Source: Acinetobacter suaedae
GTDB taxonomy: Bacteria > Pseudomonadota > Gammaproteobacteria > Pseudomonadales > Moraxellaceae
Direction: 5' to 3'
NCBI RefSeq assembly: GCF_008630915.1
Contig: NZ_CP043909.1
Location: forward strand, 1,674,001-1,738,000
Length of the DNA: 64,000 nt
The notes beneath the pieces are model-generated. The model worked only from the letters and a program-made list of their open reading frames with translations. It searched no databases and was not told where the DNA came from. Within the stretch, counting starts at the first letter, position 1; every line of letters starts with the position of its first letter. Shown one piece after another: positions 1 through 9,968 of the stretch. The position numbers and the translations under genes were made by a program.

Positions 1-718
1 AAGGACAACCACCCAGTCCAGCAAGCGAAGAATCAAAGACTCGAATACCTTGCTGTAAGGATTGATAGATATTCGCGATTGCCATGCCATAGGTATTATG
101 AAAATGTCCAGCCAAAATCTTGCTGTCCAACTCTGCTAAGCATGCTTGCCAAACTTTCTGCACTCGATCTGGTGTTGCTGTCCCAATGGTTTCACCCAAT
201 GAAATTTCATAGCACCCCATGTCATACAGCCGTTTGACGACATTCACGACTTGTTTGGGATCGATTGCACCTTCGTAAGGACAGTCCACCATACAGGAAA
301 CATAACCACGTACACGAACATTATTTGCCTGCGCCGCTTGGAAAATCTCTGAGAATCGCTCTAAGCTTTCATCGATCGAGCAGTTGATATTCTTTCGGGT
401 AAAACTTTCAGAAGCTGCGGTAAAAACCGCAATCTCTTTACATCCAACTGCTAAGGCAGCTTCAAAGCCTTTAAGATTAGGCGTGAGCAAGCTCAAATTT
501 AACTCATCGCGTTGTGGCAACAATTTAAATAACTCATCGCTCTGCGCCATTTGTGGTACCCATTTGGCTGATACACATGAACCCACTTCAATAGACTTCA
601 AACCTGCGTCAATTAAATCATTGATAAAACTCAAGCGTTGTTCAATGCTTAAAGCTTGTTTCTCGTTTTGCAAACCATCACGAGGCCCAACTTCTACAAT
701 CTTTACATAGTCACTCAT
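1..718 (-). CDS. liuE: hydroxymethylglutaryl-CoA lyase, C-terminus cut by window edge
   Basis: Splits 3-hydroxy-3-methylglutaryl-CoA into acetyl-CoA and acetoacetate, the last step of leucine degradation. About 239 residues are visible, starting MSDYVKIVEVGPRDGLQNEK, the N-terminal signature of the DRE-TIM metallolyases (the R-D pair binds metal). The last visible residues, GLGGCP, are the family's active-site Cys loop, so the missing part is only the C-terminal end. Its ATG overlaps the stop codon of the biotin carboxylase gene by 4 bp (ATGA), which indicates translational coupling as the last visible gene of the liu operon. The frame is clean with no lesion. Confidence is high because motif, neighbours and pathway agree. 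Confidence 0.95.
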   Translation of the reverse strand, partial: MSDYVKIVEVGPRDGLQNEKQALSIEQRLSFINDLIDAGLKSIEVGSCVSAKWVPQMAQSDELFKLLPQRDELNLSLLTPNLKGFEAALAVGCKEIAVFTAASESFTRKNINCSIDESLERFSEIFQAAQANNVRVRGYVSCMVDCPYEGAIDPKQVVNVVKRLYDMGCYEISLGETIGTATPDRVQKVWQACLAELDSKILAGHFHNTYGMAIANIYQSLQQGIRVFDSSLAGLGGCP

Positions 719-2706
719 GCAACTTCCTCCTCAGCAGCTTGGAAGTCGACAAGCTCATCACCCGCTTTAACTTGATCACCCACTTGGAAATAGGCATCTA
801 AAATGACACCATCTTTTGGAGCACGAATGGTATATTCCATTTTCATCGCTTCAAGCGTCAAAAGCACATCATCTTTCTTCACAGTGTGATTTGCGCCCAC
901 AAGTAATTGTGTCACCACGCCTGGCATCGGTGCTTTGAGATGTCCTTGCTCAGATTGACCATCAGTTTGATTATAATCCTGACGTAAGTAACTAAACTTA
1001 TAACTTTGTCCAGCGTTGAACAGGGTAATGCCTTGCACACCTCGGTTAAAGGCGAGTTTTTGCTGAATTCCACCAATTTGAATATTAGCACTATGCTGAT
1101 CAGTCAATTGACCTGTGATGTGATACTGCTGACCATTAAATTCTGCGTTAAACCCTTGTTCAGCAGCAGAAAACTTAATTTGAATATTTTGGTTTAAATA
1201 ATTCAATTTAATACTGTGCTGATAAGAGACATTACTACGCCATAAGGGTTGCGCCAACCACAGTTGCTTTTGAGTTGATTGGTTATTTTGCATTTGGCTT
1301 AGAAATTCAATAAATGCAGTCGCAACAACAAACTCAGGTTTTATATTCGCTGGACTAAACAAAAATTGTTCTTCACGTTGGATTAGATTCGTATCCAATT
1401 TTGCTTGTTTGAACGAATCACAACGTACGATTTTTTCCAAAAAGGCAATGTTATTGCCTAAACCATCGACATGGAATTGACTAAGCGCGTGTTGCATTTG
1501 AATCAAAGCAGCTTCACGGTTTTTACCCCATACGATCAATTTGGCAATCATTGGGTCATAGAAAGTGGTAATTTCATCACCTTCAACAATGCCACTATCT
1601 ACACGCACATATTGGTTTTGCGTTGGATAGCGTAGATAATCAATTTTACCGATTGCAGGTAAAAAGCCTTTTTCTGGTTCTTCGGCATAAATACGTGCTT
1701 CGAGCGCATGCCCATGAATTTGTAATTCATGTTGTAATTTTGGTAAAGGCTCACCATACGCAACACGTAATTGCCATTCAACTAAATCTTCACCTGTAAT
1801 CATTTCAGTCACAGGATGTTCGACTTGTAAGCGTGTGTTCATTTCCATGAAATACGCCGTACCGTCTTGTTCAACAATAAACTCAACCGTACCTGCACCG
1901 ACATAATTTACCGCACGCGCAGCATCGATTGCAGCTTGACGCATCGCATCGAGCTTTTCGCTTGGCATTTGTGGAGCAGGGGCTTCCTCTAATACTTTTT
2001 GATGACGACGTTGAACAGAACAATCCCGTTCAAATAAATGTACATAGTTACCATGTGTGTCGCCAAATACCTGTACTTCGATATGACGTGGTTGAATCAC
2101 ATAACGTTCAATCAGTACATCATCATTACCAAAACTCGATTTGGCTTCGCGTTTACATGACGCAAGAGAATGTAGGAAATCTTCGCTACGTTCCACTAGA
2201 CTCATGCCTTTACCACCACCGCCAGCACTTGCTTTAATCAATACGGGATAGCCAATACGATCTGCTTGTTGTTTTAAAAATTCAGCATCTTGATTGGTAC
2301 CGTGATAGCCCGGTGTTAGAGGTACACCTGCTTTTTCCATCAAAGCTTTAGAGGTAGCTTTCAAGCCCATCGCTAAAATGGCATCGACTGGAGGACCAAT
2401 GAAGCAAATATTATGCTGTTGGCAAGCTAAGGCAAATTGATCGTTTTCCGAAAGAAAACCATAACCAGGATGAATCGCTTGGCTTCCTGTATCAATCGCC
2501 GCTTGAATAATACGATCAGTTTGTAAATAACTTTGTGTTGCAGGAGATTGACCAATATAAATCGCTTCATCAGCAAGTTTAACGTGTTGTGCATGTGCGT
2601 CTGCATCTGAATAAACGGCAACCGTTGCAATACCTAATTTTTTGGCAGTACGAATCACACGGCAAGCAATCTCGCCACGGTTCGCAATTAAAATCTTTTC
2701 AAACAT
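715..2706 (-). CDS. liuD: methylcrotonyl-CoA carboxylase, biotin-containing alpha subunit
   Basis: Carries biotin and performs the ATP-dependent carboxylation half-reaction for 3-methylcrotonyl-CoA carboxylase. The protein begins MFEKILIANRGEIACR, typical of biotin carboxylases. It has the ATP-grasp glycine loop (GGGGKGMSLV), the EMNTRLQVEHPVTE active-site segment, and a C-terminal biotinyl domain with EAMKMEY (biotinylated Lys about residue 622). The predicted length of 663 residues fits the family. I chose the ATG at 2706 over the one nine bases upstream because an AAGGA lies about eight bases before it, while the upstream ATG directly abuts that ribosome-binding site. The gene sits between liuC and liuE, so the subunit call (not acetyl- or propionyl-CoA carboxylase) rests partly on context. 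Confidence 0.95.
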   Translation of the reverse strand: MFEKILIANRGEIACRVIRTAKKLGIATVAVYSDADAHAQHVKLADEAIYIGQSPATQSYLQTDRIIQAAIDTGSQAIHPGYGFLSENDQFALACQQHNICFIGPPVDAILAMGLKATSKALMEKAGVPLTPGYHGTNQDAEFLKQQADRIGYPVLIKASAGGGGKGMSLVERSEDFLHSLASCKREAKSSFGNDDVLIERYVIQPRHIEVQVFGDTHGNYVHLFERDCSVQRRHQKVLEEAPAPQMPSEKLDAMRQAAIDAARAVNYVGAGTVEFIVEQDGTAYFMEMNTRLQVEHPVTEMITGEDLVEWQLRVAYGEPLPKLQHELQIHGHALEARIYAEEPEKGFLPAIGKIDYLRYPTQNQYVRVDSGIVEGDEITTFYDPMIAKLIVWGKNREAALIQMQHALSQFHVDGLGNNIAFLEKIVRCDSFKQAKLDTNLIQREEQFLFSPANIKPEFVVATAFIEFLSQMQNNQSTQKQLWLAQPLWRSNVSYQHSIKLNYLNQNIQIKFSAAEQGFNAEFNGQQYHITGQLTDQHSANIQIGGIQQKLAFNRGVQGITLFNAGQSYKFSYLRQDYNQTDGQSEQGHLKAPMPGVVTQLLVGANHTVKKDDVLLTLEAMKMEYTIRAPKDGVILDAYFQVGDQVKAGDELVDFQAAEEEVA

Positions 2707-2717
2707 GTTGATCATCC

Positions 2718-3521
2718 TTAATTGTTGTTATTAGAATTTGAAGTCCACGCAGGGGCTTGCTTACTTAAGAAAGCAGTTAAGCCTTCTTTTGCCTCACTGC
2801 CTTGACGGACTTGTGCAATGTGTTGAGCAGTTTGTCGAAGTAATTCATCGTTCATACTTTGATTGCTGACCATTTGAATCAGTTGCTTAGATGCTGCTTG
2901 GGCATGTGGTCCACCCAGCAATAATGCATCAATAATCTCTTGAACTTTTTTATCTAAATCTTCTGCATCCGCAATTTCATGTGCCAAACCGATTTGTTTT
3001 GCTTCGTGCGCTGAGATACGTTCAGCAGTTAAAAAATAGCGTGAAGCTTGTCTAGCGCCAATCGCACGAATCACATATGGACTAATCGTAGAAGGGGCAA
3101 GACCTAGTCGAACTTCAGAGGTTGCAAACTTTGCATCGGTACTGGCAATGCAAATATCACATGCAGATGCCAAACCCATACCACCACCAAAAGCAATACC
3201 ATGAACACGTGCAATCGTTGGCTGATTTAAGGTTGCAAGTGCTTCAAGCATCTGTGCGAGTTTTAAAGCATCGGCTTCATTTTCTTCTGTAGAAGCTTGA
3301 CCCGCTTGTTTCATCCAATTCAGATCTGCACCTGCTGAAAAGCTTTTACCACGACCTGCTAAAACTACAACTCGAATATCGTCACGGGTAGCAATTTGCT
3401 TAAAGCAAGTATGCAATTCTTCAATCACCGTTGTATTGAAAGCATTGTGTAACTCAGGGCGATTCAGCCACACATATGCCACTTGATCATGCTGTTCCAC
3501 TTGTAAAAATTGATAGCTCAT
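2718..3521 (-). CDS. liuC: methylglutaconyl-CoA hydratase (enoyl-CoA hydratase family)
   Basis: Predicted to hydrate 3-methylglutaconyl-CoA to HMG-CoA. Crotonase-fold features are visible: the oxyanion-hole segments GKSFSAGADLNWM and HGIAFGGGMGLASACDI, and the LRTALS-type C-terminal region. At 267 residues it is a normal length. ATG 3521 is preferred over the GTG at 3527 because GAGG is spaced five bases from it. It lies 9 bp from the liuB stop and 11 bp from the liuD start, so it is clearly in the operon. Family assignment is certain. The specific substrate comes from its place between liuB and liuD. Confidence 0.92.
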   Translation of the reverse strand: MSYQFLQVEQHDQVAYVWLNRPELHNAFNTTVIEELHTCFKQIATRDDIRVVVLAGRGKSFSAGADLNWMKQAGQASTEENEADALKLAQMLEALATLNQPTIARVHGIAFGGGMGLASACDICIASTDAKFATSEVRLGLAPSTISPYVIRAIGARQASRYFLTAERISAHEAKQIGLAHEIADAEDLDKKVQEIIDALLLGGPHAQAASKQLIQMVSNQSMNDELLRQTAQHIAQVRQGSEAKEGLTAFLSKQAPAWTSNSNNNN

Positions 3522-3530
3522 AAACACCTC

Positions 3531-5132
3531 TTACATGCGGAACACGCCAAATTTAGTCGGTTGAATTGGAGCATTCATTGCAGCGGCTAGACTTAAACCA
3601 AGTACTTGACGCGTTTGCGCTGGGTCAATCACACCATCATCCCACAAACGAGCAGAAGCGTAGTAAGGATGCCCTTGACGTTCATACTGATCACGAATCG
3701 GTTGCTTAAATTCATCTTCTTCTTGTGCTGACCATTCTGCGCCTTTTTGCTCGATCTGATCACGCTTCAAAGTCGAAAGTACGCTAGCTGCTTGCTCACC
3801 ACCCATCACAGAAATACGTGAGTTTGGCCAAGTCCATAAGAATCGTGGAGAATAAGCACGTCCACACATACCGTAGTTACCTGCACCAAAAGACCCCCCA
3901 ATGATGAGTGTAAGTTTTGGAACATTTGCTGTTGCAACCGCCATCACCAGTTTTGCACCGTGCTTGGCAATACCTTCATTTTCGTATTGGCGACCTACCA
4001 TAAAACCTGTGATATTTTGAATAAATAACAAGGGAATATTGCGTTGGGTACATAGCTCAATAAAGTGTGCGCCTTTTTGAGCTGACTCTGAAAATAGAAT
4101 GCCATTATTGGCAATAATTCCGACAGGCATCCCATAAAGTGATGCAAACCCTGTGATCAAGGTTGAGCCAAAACGAGCTTTAAACTCATCAAAACGAGAA
4201 CCATCAACAATACGTGCAATTACTTCACGCACATCAAATGGCTTACGTGCATCTGTAGGAACTACGCCATACAACTCTTTCGCATCAAACAATGGTTCAT
4301 CAATCTGCTTATTGAGTTCGCTTGGTTTTTTATTCAAATTGGCAACGATATTACGTGCAATCGCAATCGCATGTTCATCATTTTCAGCGAGGTGATCAGC
4401 AACACCTGAAAGACGCGTATGTACATCACCACCACCCAAATCTTCGCTACTTACAACTTCACCTGTTGCTGCTTTAACCAAAGGAGGACCACCTAAGAAA
4501 ATCGTGCCTTGATTACGCACAATAATGGTTTCATCTGACATCGCAGGAACATAAGCACCACCAGCGGTACAGCTACCCATGACGACCGCAATTTGGGCAA
4601 TACCTTGGCTCGACATACGTGCTTGATTGTAGAAGATACGTCCGAAGTGATCACGATCAGGGAATACCTGATCCTGCATAGGTAAATACGCACCACCTGA
4701 ATCTACAAGATAAATACAAGGTAAGTGATTTTGTTCAGCAATTTCTTGAGCACGTAAATGCTTTTTAACCGTAAGTGGGTAATACGTGCCACCTTTGACC
4801 GTTGCATCATTGGCAACGATCATGCATGTCACACCATTAACCTGTCCAATACCCGCAATCACACCAGCAGCAGGAATATCATCTTCATAAACTTTATACG
4901 CAGCAAGTTGTCCGATTTCTAAAAAAGCTGTGCCAACGTCAATTAGTTGATCTATACGTTCACGTGGAAGCAATTTTCCACGCGCTAAATGCTTTTGACG
5001 TGCATTTTCTCCACCACCTAATGCGATATTCTGGGCAACTTGTGTTAAATCATTGACCAAACTTTGCATAGCTTGTTGGTTTGTTTTGAAGTCTTCACTT
5101 CGCACATTAATTTTGCTTTGTAATTGATTCAT
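3531..5132 (-). CDS. liuB: methylcrotonyl-CoA carboxylase beta subunit (carboxyltransferase)
   Basis: Transfers the carboxyl group from biotin on LiuD to 3-methylcrotonyl-CoA. Its 533 residues match acyl-CoA carboxyltransferase beta subunits, with the [20 protein letters not shown] start region, the glycine-rich [17 protein letters not shown] acyl-CoA site and [16 protein letters not shown] in the C-terminal half. I place the start at ATG 5132 (MNQLQSK), eight bases after AGGA. The ATG nine bases upstream overlaps that site. It is the second gene of the liu operon, after liuA. Confidence 0.95.
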   Translation of the reverse strand: MNQLQSKINVRSEDFKTNQQAMQSLVNDLTQVAQNIALGGGENARQKHLARGKLLPRERIDQLIDVGTAFLEIGQLAAYKVYEDDIPAAGVIAGIGQVNGVTCMIVANDATVKGGTYYPLTVKKHLRAQEIAEQNHLPCIYLVDSGGAYLPMQDQVFPDRDHFGRIFYNQARMSSQGIAQIAVVMGSCTAGGAYVPAMSDETIIVRNQGTIFLGGPPLVKAATGEVVSSEDLGGGDVHTRLSGVADHLAENDEHAIAIARNIVANLNKKPSELNKQIDEPLFDAKELYGVVPTDARKPFDVREVIARIVDGSRFDEFKARFGSTLITGFASLYGMPVGIIANNGILFSESAQKGAHFIELCTQRNIPLLFIQNITGFMVGRQYENEGIAKHGAKLVMAVATANVPKLTLIIGGSFGAGNYGMCGRAYSPRFLWTWPNSRISVMGGEQAASVLSTLKRDQIEQKGAEWSAQEEDEFKQPIRDQYERQGHPYYASARLWDDGVIDPAQTRQVLGLSLAAAMNAPIQPTKFGVFRM

Positions 5133-5156
5133 ATGATGCATCCTGATTTATCGTTA

Positions 5157-6329
5157 TTATTTGGTTTCATTAAACAATTCACGTCCGATCAACATACGAC
5201 GAATTTCAGATGTGCCTGCACCAATTTCATAAAGTTTTGCATCGCGCCATAAACGACCCGTAGGGAACTCGTTGATATAGCCATTACCACCTAAAGTTTG
5301 AATCGCTTCACCCGCCATCCATGTCGCTTTTTCTGCTGCATATAAAATGGCACTGGCTGCATCTTTACGTAAGCTACGGTCATGATCTGCTTTATCACAC
5401 GCTGTACCAACCGCATATACAAGCGCTTTACAAGCCAGCCAAGTTGAATACATATCAGCAAGTTTTCCTTGCATTAATTGGAACTCACCTAAAGCTTGTC
5501 CAAATTGTTCACGTTGATGTAAATACGGAATCACAACATCCATGCAGGCATCCATAATGCCTAGTGGACCTGCGCTTAAAACTGCACGCTCATAGTCCAA
5601 GCCACTCATCAGGACTTTAGCGCCGTTACCGACACCACCCAACACGTTTTCAACAGGTACTTCTACATTGTCAAAAAATAATGGATAGGTATTTGAGCCG
5701 CGCATACCAAGTTTGTCTAAGTGATGGCCATGACTAAAACCTTTCATGTCCTTTTCAATTAAAAAAGCGGTCATGCCTTTTGCACCTGCTTGTGGATCAG
5801 TTTTTGCGTATACCACTAAGACATCCGCATCACCGCCATTGGTAATCCACATTTTTGAACCATTTAAAACAAAATGATCACCTTTTTGCTCGGCACGCAG
5901 TTTCATACTGACCACATCAGAACCCGCATTCGGTTCAGACATCGCTAGGGCACCGACGTATTCACCAGAAATTAATTTAGGCAGATATTTCTGCTTTTGT
6001 TGCTCATTCCCGTTGCGGTTAATTTGGTTGATACATAAGTTAGAATGTGCGCCGTAAGAAAGAGCGATTGCCGCTGAAGCACGCGAAATTTCTTGCATCG
6101 CGATGATATGAGCAAGATAGCCGAGATTAGTGCCACCGTATTCTTCTGAGACTGTTAAGCCTAGTAAGCCCATATCGCCAAACTTTTTCCAAAGATGAGC
6201 AGGGAATTTATTGTCTTGATCAACTTGCTGAGCAATTGGTGCAATTTCCTTTGCACAAAATGCGGCAACTGAGTCTTGAAGTGCAACGAGTGTTTCATCC
6301 AGACCAAAATTCAAGCTACGTAGGTTCAT
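5157..6329 (-). CDS. liuA: isovaleryl-CoA dehydrogenase
   Basis: FAD-dependent oxidation of isovaleryl-CoA to 3-methylcrotonyl-CoA, the entry step of the liu pathway. The 390-residue protein has the acyl-CoA dehydrogenase signature [10 protein letters not shown] and the C-terminal [19 protein letters not shown]. It also has [12 protein letters not shown], where the Glu is the position of the catalytic base specific to isovaleryl-CoA dehydrogenases. Start ATG 6329 has GGGA about eight bases upstream; an in-frame ATG nine bases earlier is too close to that site. It is the first gene of the operon, divergent from the TetR gene across about 145 bp. Confidence 0.94.
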   Translation of the reverse strand: MNLRSLNFGLDETLVALQDSVAAFCAKEIAPIAQQVDQDNKFPAHLWKKFGDMGLLGLTVSEEYGGTNLGYLAHIIAMQEISRASAAIALSYGAHSNLCINQINRNGNEQQKQKYLPKLISGEYVGALAMSEPNAGSDVVSMKLRAEQKGDHFVLNGSKMWITNGGDADVLVVYAKTDPQAGAKGMTAFLIEKDMKGFSHGHHLDKLGMRGSNTYPLFFDNVEVPVENVLGGVGNGAKVLMSGLDYERAVLSAGPLGIMDACMDVVIPYLHQREQFGQALGEFQLMQGKLADMYSTWLACKALVYAVGTACDKADHDRSLRKDAASAILYAAEKATWMAGEAIQTLGGNGYINEFPTGRLWRDAKLYEIGAGTSEIRRMLIGRELFNETK

Positions 6330-6384
6330 TGTATACATCCCATTGGTTATATTTGTTGTTCCATAAGCATTGTTGTAGGTGCTT

Positions 6385-6453
6385 GTGAATTACCATACAA
6401 TGATTTTTTAAAAAAGTGAATAGAGATTCATAAAATGATTTACAATTCACTTT
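6385..6453. promoter_or_regulatory. GTGAAT half-sites between liuA and the TetR gene
   Basis: The divergent promoter region contains AAAGTGAAT at 6413-6421 and its exact reverse complement ATTCACTTT at 6445-6453, plus a third GTGAAT at 6385-6390. Perfect nine-base arms in a 145 bp divergent region are a reasonable candidate binding site for the adjacent TetR-type repressor. No family consensus was matched, so this is inference from position and symmetry. Confidence 0.4.
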
Positions 6454-6474
6454 ATTTGTTAGAGAATAAAATTT

Positions 6475-7092
6475 ATGAGCTACAAACGATCATCTTTAAT
6501 GCAAGAACGGATGGAACAAAATCGTAAATCGATTTTAAGTTCTGCCAGAAAGTTAATCTCGGAAGGAGGGTTTAAAGACGCACAAATTCAAACGATTGCG
6601 GAGCAAGCAGGCGTTTCGAGTGGATTGGTTTATCGCTACTTTGACAATAAGAGTCAGGTGCTGATCGAAGTCTTATCTGAAGCAATCAATACCGAGCTTT
6701 TGGTGATTGATGCGATTACAGACAGTGATTTGCCAGCAGAACATAAGTTGCACAAAGCAGTAGCAACATTTGTAAAACGGGCGTTAAACAGTCCTCAGCT
6801 TGCATATTCACTCATGTTTGAGCCAGTTGATTCATTGGTAGAACATGAGCGTTTTCGTGTGAAGCAATTGATTAAACAGAGCGTGATTAAAATACTCGCA
6901 GATGGAAAGGCAAGTGGTGAGTTCGATCTGGAAGATCTAAATACCACAGCACTCTGTGTAGTTGGTGCAATGACTTACGTTGTAGTTGAGCCTTTAGACC
7001 CTGCTCAAAATACGAAGTTCGACCAGCAACACAAAGACTATTTTTCAAAACAGATAGCTGATTTTTGTGTGGATGCAGTACGGAAAAAATAG
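6475..7092 (+). CDS. TetR/AcrR family regulator, probable repressor of the liu genes
   Basis: A 205-residue protein with an N-terminal TetR helix-turn-helix (IQTIAEQAGVSSGLVYRYFDNKSQVL, about residues 38-65) and an all-helical ligand-binding C-terminus. It is divergent from liuA and followed by the acyl-CoA ligase gene 110 bp downstream. TetR proteins in this position often respond to acyl-CoA intermediates. Known Pseudomonas LiuR is a MerR protein, whereas TetR-type regulators of liu genes are known elsewhere. The exact effector and whether it also controls the downstream ligase are not visible. Confidence 0.88.
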   Translation: MSYKRSSLMQERMEQNRKSILSSARKLISEGGFKDAQIQTIAEQAGVSSGLVYRYFDNKSQVLIEVLSEAINTELLVIDAITDSDLPAEHKLHKAVATFVKRALNSPQLAYSLMFEPVDSLVEHERFRVKQLIKQSVIKILADGKASGEFDLEDLNTTALCVVGAMTYVVVEPLDPAQNTKFDQQHKDYFSKQIADFCVDAVRKK

Positions 7093-7202
7093 CACGTGTA
7101 CGGCGATTAACATCATGGAATAGGCGGTTTGAAGAGTAGTTGCAGTAACAACAATTAGACCAGTTAAGATGAGAATTAGAAAGAATCAAGGAGAATGATT
7201 CA

Positions 7203-8897
7203 ATGCAACACGTACGGTTAAGCTACGCCTCTGGACCAAGTTCGCAGCCTTTAATTGGGATGACGATTGGAGAAAAATTCGACCAAGCATGCCAGCAATA
7301 CGCTGAGCGAGAAGCAATCGTAAGTTCACATCAGAATAGACGATTAAGCTACAAAGAGTTGCAAGATGAAGTAAATGCTTTTGCTTGTAGCTTGCTTCAG
7401 CTTGGTTTGAAAAAAGGCGATCGACTCGGTATTTGGTCACCGAACTGTGTCGAATGGACAGTCACTCAGTTTGCAGCATTTAAAGCAGGGATTATTTTAG
7501 TCAATCTAAATCCAGCCTATAAAAGCCATGAACTCGAATATGTGTTAAATAAAGTTTCTTGCAAAGGATTGATTATCGCATCGCAATTTAAAACCACAGA
7601 TTATCAAGAGCTTCTGACACGCATAGCACCTGAAATTGATTTCTGTACCAATAAACAAATCCATTCAGAACGTCTGCCTTTCTTAAAGTTTGTGATCAAA
7701 ATTGATGAAAAACAGCATACAGGTATTCATCGTTTTAGTGATCTGGTCGTCCCCCCAACACAACAACAACTCGATCAATTACAGTTAGCAACGCAACAGT
7801 TGCAGTTTGATGAAACCATTAATATCCAATTTACATCAGGTACGACCGGTAATCCGAAAGGCACGATGCTCACCCATCATAACATTTTGAATAATGGTTA
7901 TTTTGTAGGAGAGGGTATTCGCTTAACGCCACAAGATAAAGTGTGCATCTCAGTACCTTTATTCCACTGTTTCGGTATGGTGATGGGCAATCTAGCCTGT
8001 ATCACACATGGTTCTACCATGGTGTATCCATCAGCAGTGTTTAATCCACTTGAAACACTCAAAGCGATTCACAATGAACGTTGTACAGCAGCATACGGCG
8101 TACCAACCATGTTCATCGCCATCTTAGAGCATGAACAGTTTAACGAGTTTGATCTCTCCAGTTTACGCACAGGGATCATGGCGGGAAGCCCATGCCCACG
8201 TGAAATTATGCAGCGTGTGATTGATCGCATGCATATGTCAGAAATTACGATTTGTTATGGCATGACTGAGACTTCACCTGTAAGTGTACAAAGCTCAGTG
8301 AGTGACACCATTGATAAACGCGTCAGTACGGTTGGACATGTTCATCCTCATGTAGAAATTAAAATTGTTGATCTCGAAGGGCAAATTGTTCCTCAAGGCA
8401 CATTAGGTGAACTATGTGTTCGAGGTTACTCTGTGATGGCTGGATATTGGGGCGAAGAAGAAAAAACTCGTGAAGTGATTGATAACGCTGGCTGGATGCA
8501 TACTGGTGATATTGCGGAGATGGATGCAGAGGGCTTCGTCAAAATCAAAGGTCGTATCAAAGATGTGGTGATTCGCGGTGGTGAAAATCTATTTCCAAAA
8601 GAAATAGAAGACTTCTTGTACACCCATCCTGCTATCTGTGATGTACAAGTGATTGGTCTACCTGATACACGTTATGGTGAGGAGCTATGCGCCTGCATTA
8701 TTTTGCATGAACACCACCAGACCAATGAAGAAAGTATCCGTAATTTCTGTAAAGAGCATATCTCACATAATAAAGTGCCTCGTTATGTCAAATTCTTTAA
8801 TGAATTTCCTATGACCGCATCAGGTAAGGCCCAGAAGTTTAAGTTACAGGAAATTATGCGCGCTGAACTGAATCTAACAGGGACTGTATTCGACTAA
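7203..8897 (+). CDS. AMP-forming acyl-CoA synthetase
   Basis: Activates a carboxylic acid to its CoA thioester through an acyl-AMP intermediate. The 564-residue protein shows the P-loop FTSGTTGNPKGTML (about residues 210-223), YGMTETSPVS, the hinge region GWMHTGDIAEMD, and a C-terminal SGKAQKFK with the catalytic Lys. Overall it resembles medium/short-chain fatty acid ligases of the FadD3/AtuH/YngI type. AAGGAG lies nine bases before the ATG. It is downstream of the TetR gene in the same direction. Substrate is unknown; the liu neighbourhood would allow a branched or isoprenoid-derived acid. Confidence 0.9.
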   Translation: MQHVRLSYASGPSSQPLIGMTIGEKFDQACQQYAEREAIVSSHQNRRLSYKELQDEVNAFACSLLQLGLKKGDRLGIWSPNCVEWTVTQFAAFKAGIILVNLNPAYKSHELEYVLNKVSCKGLIIASQFKTTDYQELLTRIAPEIDFCTNKQIHSERLPFLKFVIKIDEKQHTGIHRFSDLVVPPTQQQLDQLQLATQQLQFDETINIQFTSGTTGNPKGTMLTHHNILNNGYFVGEGIRLTPQDKVCISVPLFHCFGMVMGNLACITHGSTMVYPSAVFNPLETLKAIHNERCTAAYGVPTMFIAILEHEQFNEFDLSSLRTGIMAGSPCPREIMQRVIDRMHMSEITICYGMTETSPVSVQSSVSDTIDKRVSTVGHVHPHVEIKIVDLEGQIVPQGTLGELCVRGYSVMAGYWGEEEKTREVIDNAGWMHTGDIAEMDAEGFVKIKGRIKDVVIRGGENLFPKEIEDFLYTHPAICDVQVIGLPDTRYGEELCACIILHEHHQTNEESIRNFCKEHISHNKVPRYVKFFNEFPMTASGKAQKFKLQEIMRAELNLTGTVFD

Positions 8898-8962
8898 ATG
8901 ATGTTTTACATCAAGTAGAAAAAGCAGCATTTTAAAGTTGCAAAGGCAAAGGATCAGGACGC

Positions 8963-9667
8963 ATGGCAAAAGATTTCAGCAGTCCAAAAGTGGTTGAAGA
9001 ATACGATCAGCATATCCGTAAATTAATACCAGGATATGAAATCATTCATCAACAAGTAGATGCGATTTTACAGTCTACCTTAAAACCAGATGCTCATATC
9101 CTGATTGTGGGATGTGGGACGGGCTATGAGCTGGAATATCTACTAAACAGACATCCAGGCTGGAAATTTACAGCGCTTGATCCTTCCTTAGCCATGCTTG
9201 AGAAAGCACAGGCGAGAGTCAATCAATTGAATAAGTGCGCACAAGTTGAATTTGTGCATGGTGACACTTCACATTTACCTGATCAAATTTGTTTTGATGC
9301 AGCACTGACAATTTTAGTGGCGCATTTTATTGCTGATGAAAATAAGCCTGTTTTTTTTACAGAGATCCATGATCAATTAAAAGAAAACGGCATATTACTG
9401 ACCTACGATTTGATGACCTGTGCAGACCTTCAGCAACTTCAAGCACTACGACATATATGTTTGGCACAAGGGTTGACTGAAGTGCAATGTCAGAAAATGT
9501 TAAAACGAATGGAAAGCGATTTTTTCACTGTTTCATTTGATGATTATCGGCAATTACTTCACCGCACAGGTTTTATGAATGTGTCTTCATATAGCCAAAT
9601 TTTAATGTATCAAGGATTGATCGCGCAGAAAAAGAAACGTCATGCGTTTTCTGCACAAGCATCCTAA
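8963..9667 (+). CDS. class I SAM-dependent methyltransferase
   Basis: A 234-residue protein with the Rossmann motif I ILIVGCGTGYELEYL (about residues 46-60), acidic motif TALDPS, and motif HGDTSHLP, which together define a class I AdoMet methyltransferase. It has no membrane segments and no recognisable substrate domain. It lies 65 bp after the ligase gene and 300 bp before the porin, so it may be co-transcribed with the ligase. The methyl acceptor cannot be deduced. Confidence 0.85.
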   Translation: MAKDFSSPKVVEEYDQHIRKLIPGYEIIHQQVDAILQSTLKPDAHILIVGCGTGYELEYLLNRHPGWKFTALDPSLAMLEKAQARVNQLNKCAQVEFVHGDTSHLPDQICFDAALTILVAHFIADENKPVFFTEIHDQLKENGILLTYDLMTCADLQQLQALRHICLAQGLTEVQCQKMLKRMESDFFTVSFDDYRQLLHRTGFMNVSSYSQILMYQGLIAQKKKRHAFSAQAS

Positions 9668-9968
9668 GCATGGACTAAATCTATGAAGGAATAAAGATGA
9701 GTACGCAAACTTAACCCTAGCATCTATTTTTTACCAAATGGTTAATTATCAGTGGTTTATATCACCACTGTGAGATCCCTTTGTCTTTTAAAAAGTAGAA
9801 ACTTATAAATACCAGCATTTTTATGGGAGGTGAAAACTAAAAGAAACAGGATATTAGTGCTTGAAAACAAGAAATGCGATGCAGTGCGATTAACTGCAAA
9901 GGATATAACGCAAACAAATAGCGATCTTAAAGGGTATTTAGGATCAAAAAAGAAGGAAACTTACTTTA
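9668..9968. promoter_or_regulatory. 300-bp gap upstream of the porin, with an inverted repeat
   Basis: No gene is visible. A perfect seven-base inverted repeat, CAGTGGT at 9750-9756 and ACCACTG at 9764-9770, is separated by TTATATC. No T tract follows, so an operator is more likely than a terminator. The rest is the probable promoter and leader of the porin gene; AAGAAGGAAAC lies shortly before its ATG. Confidence 0.4.
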
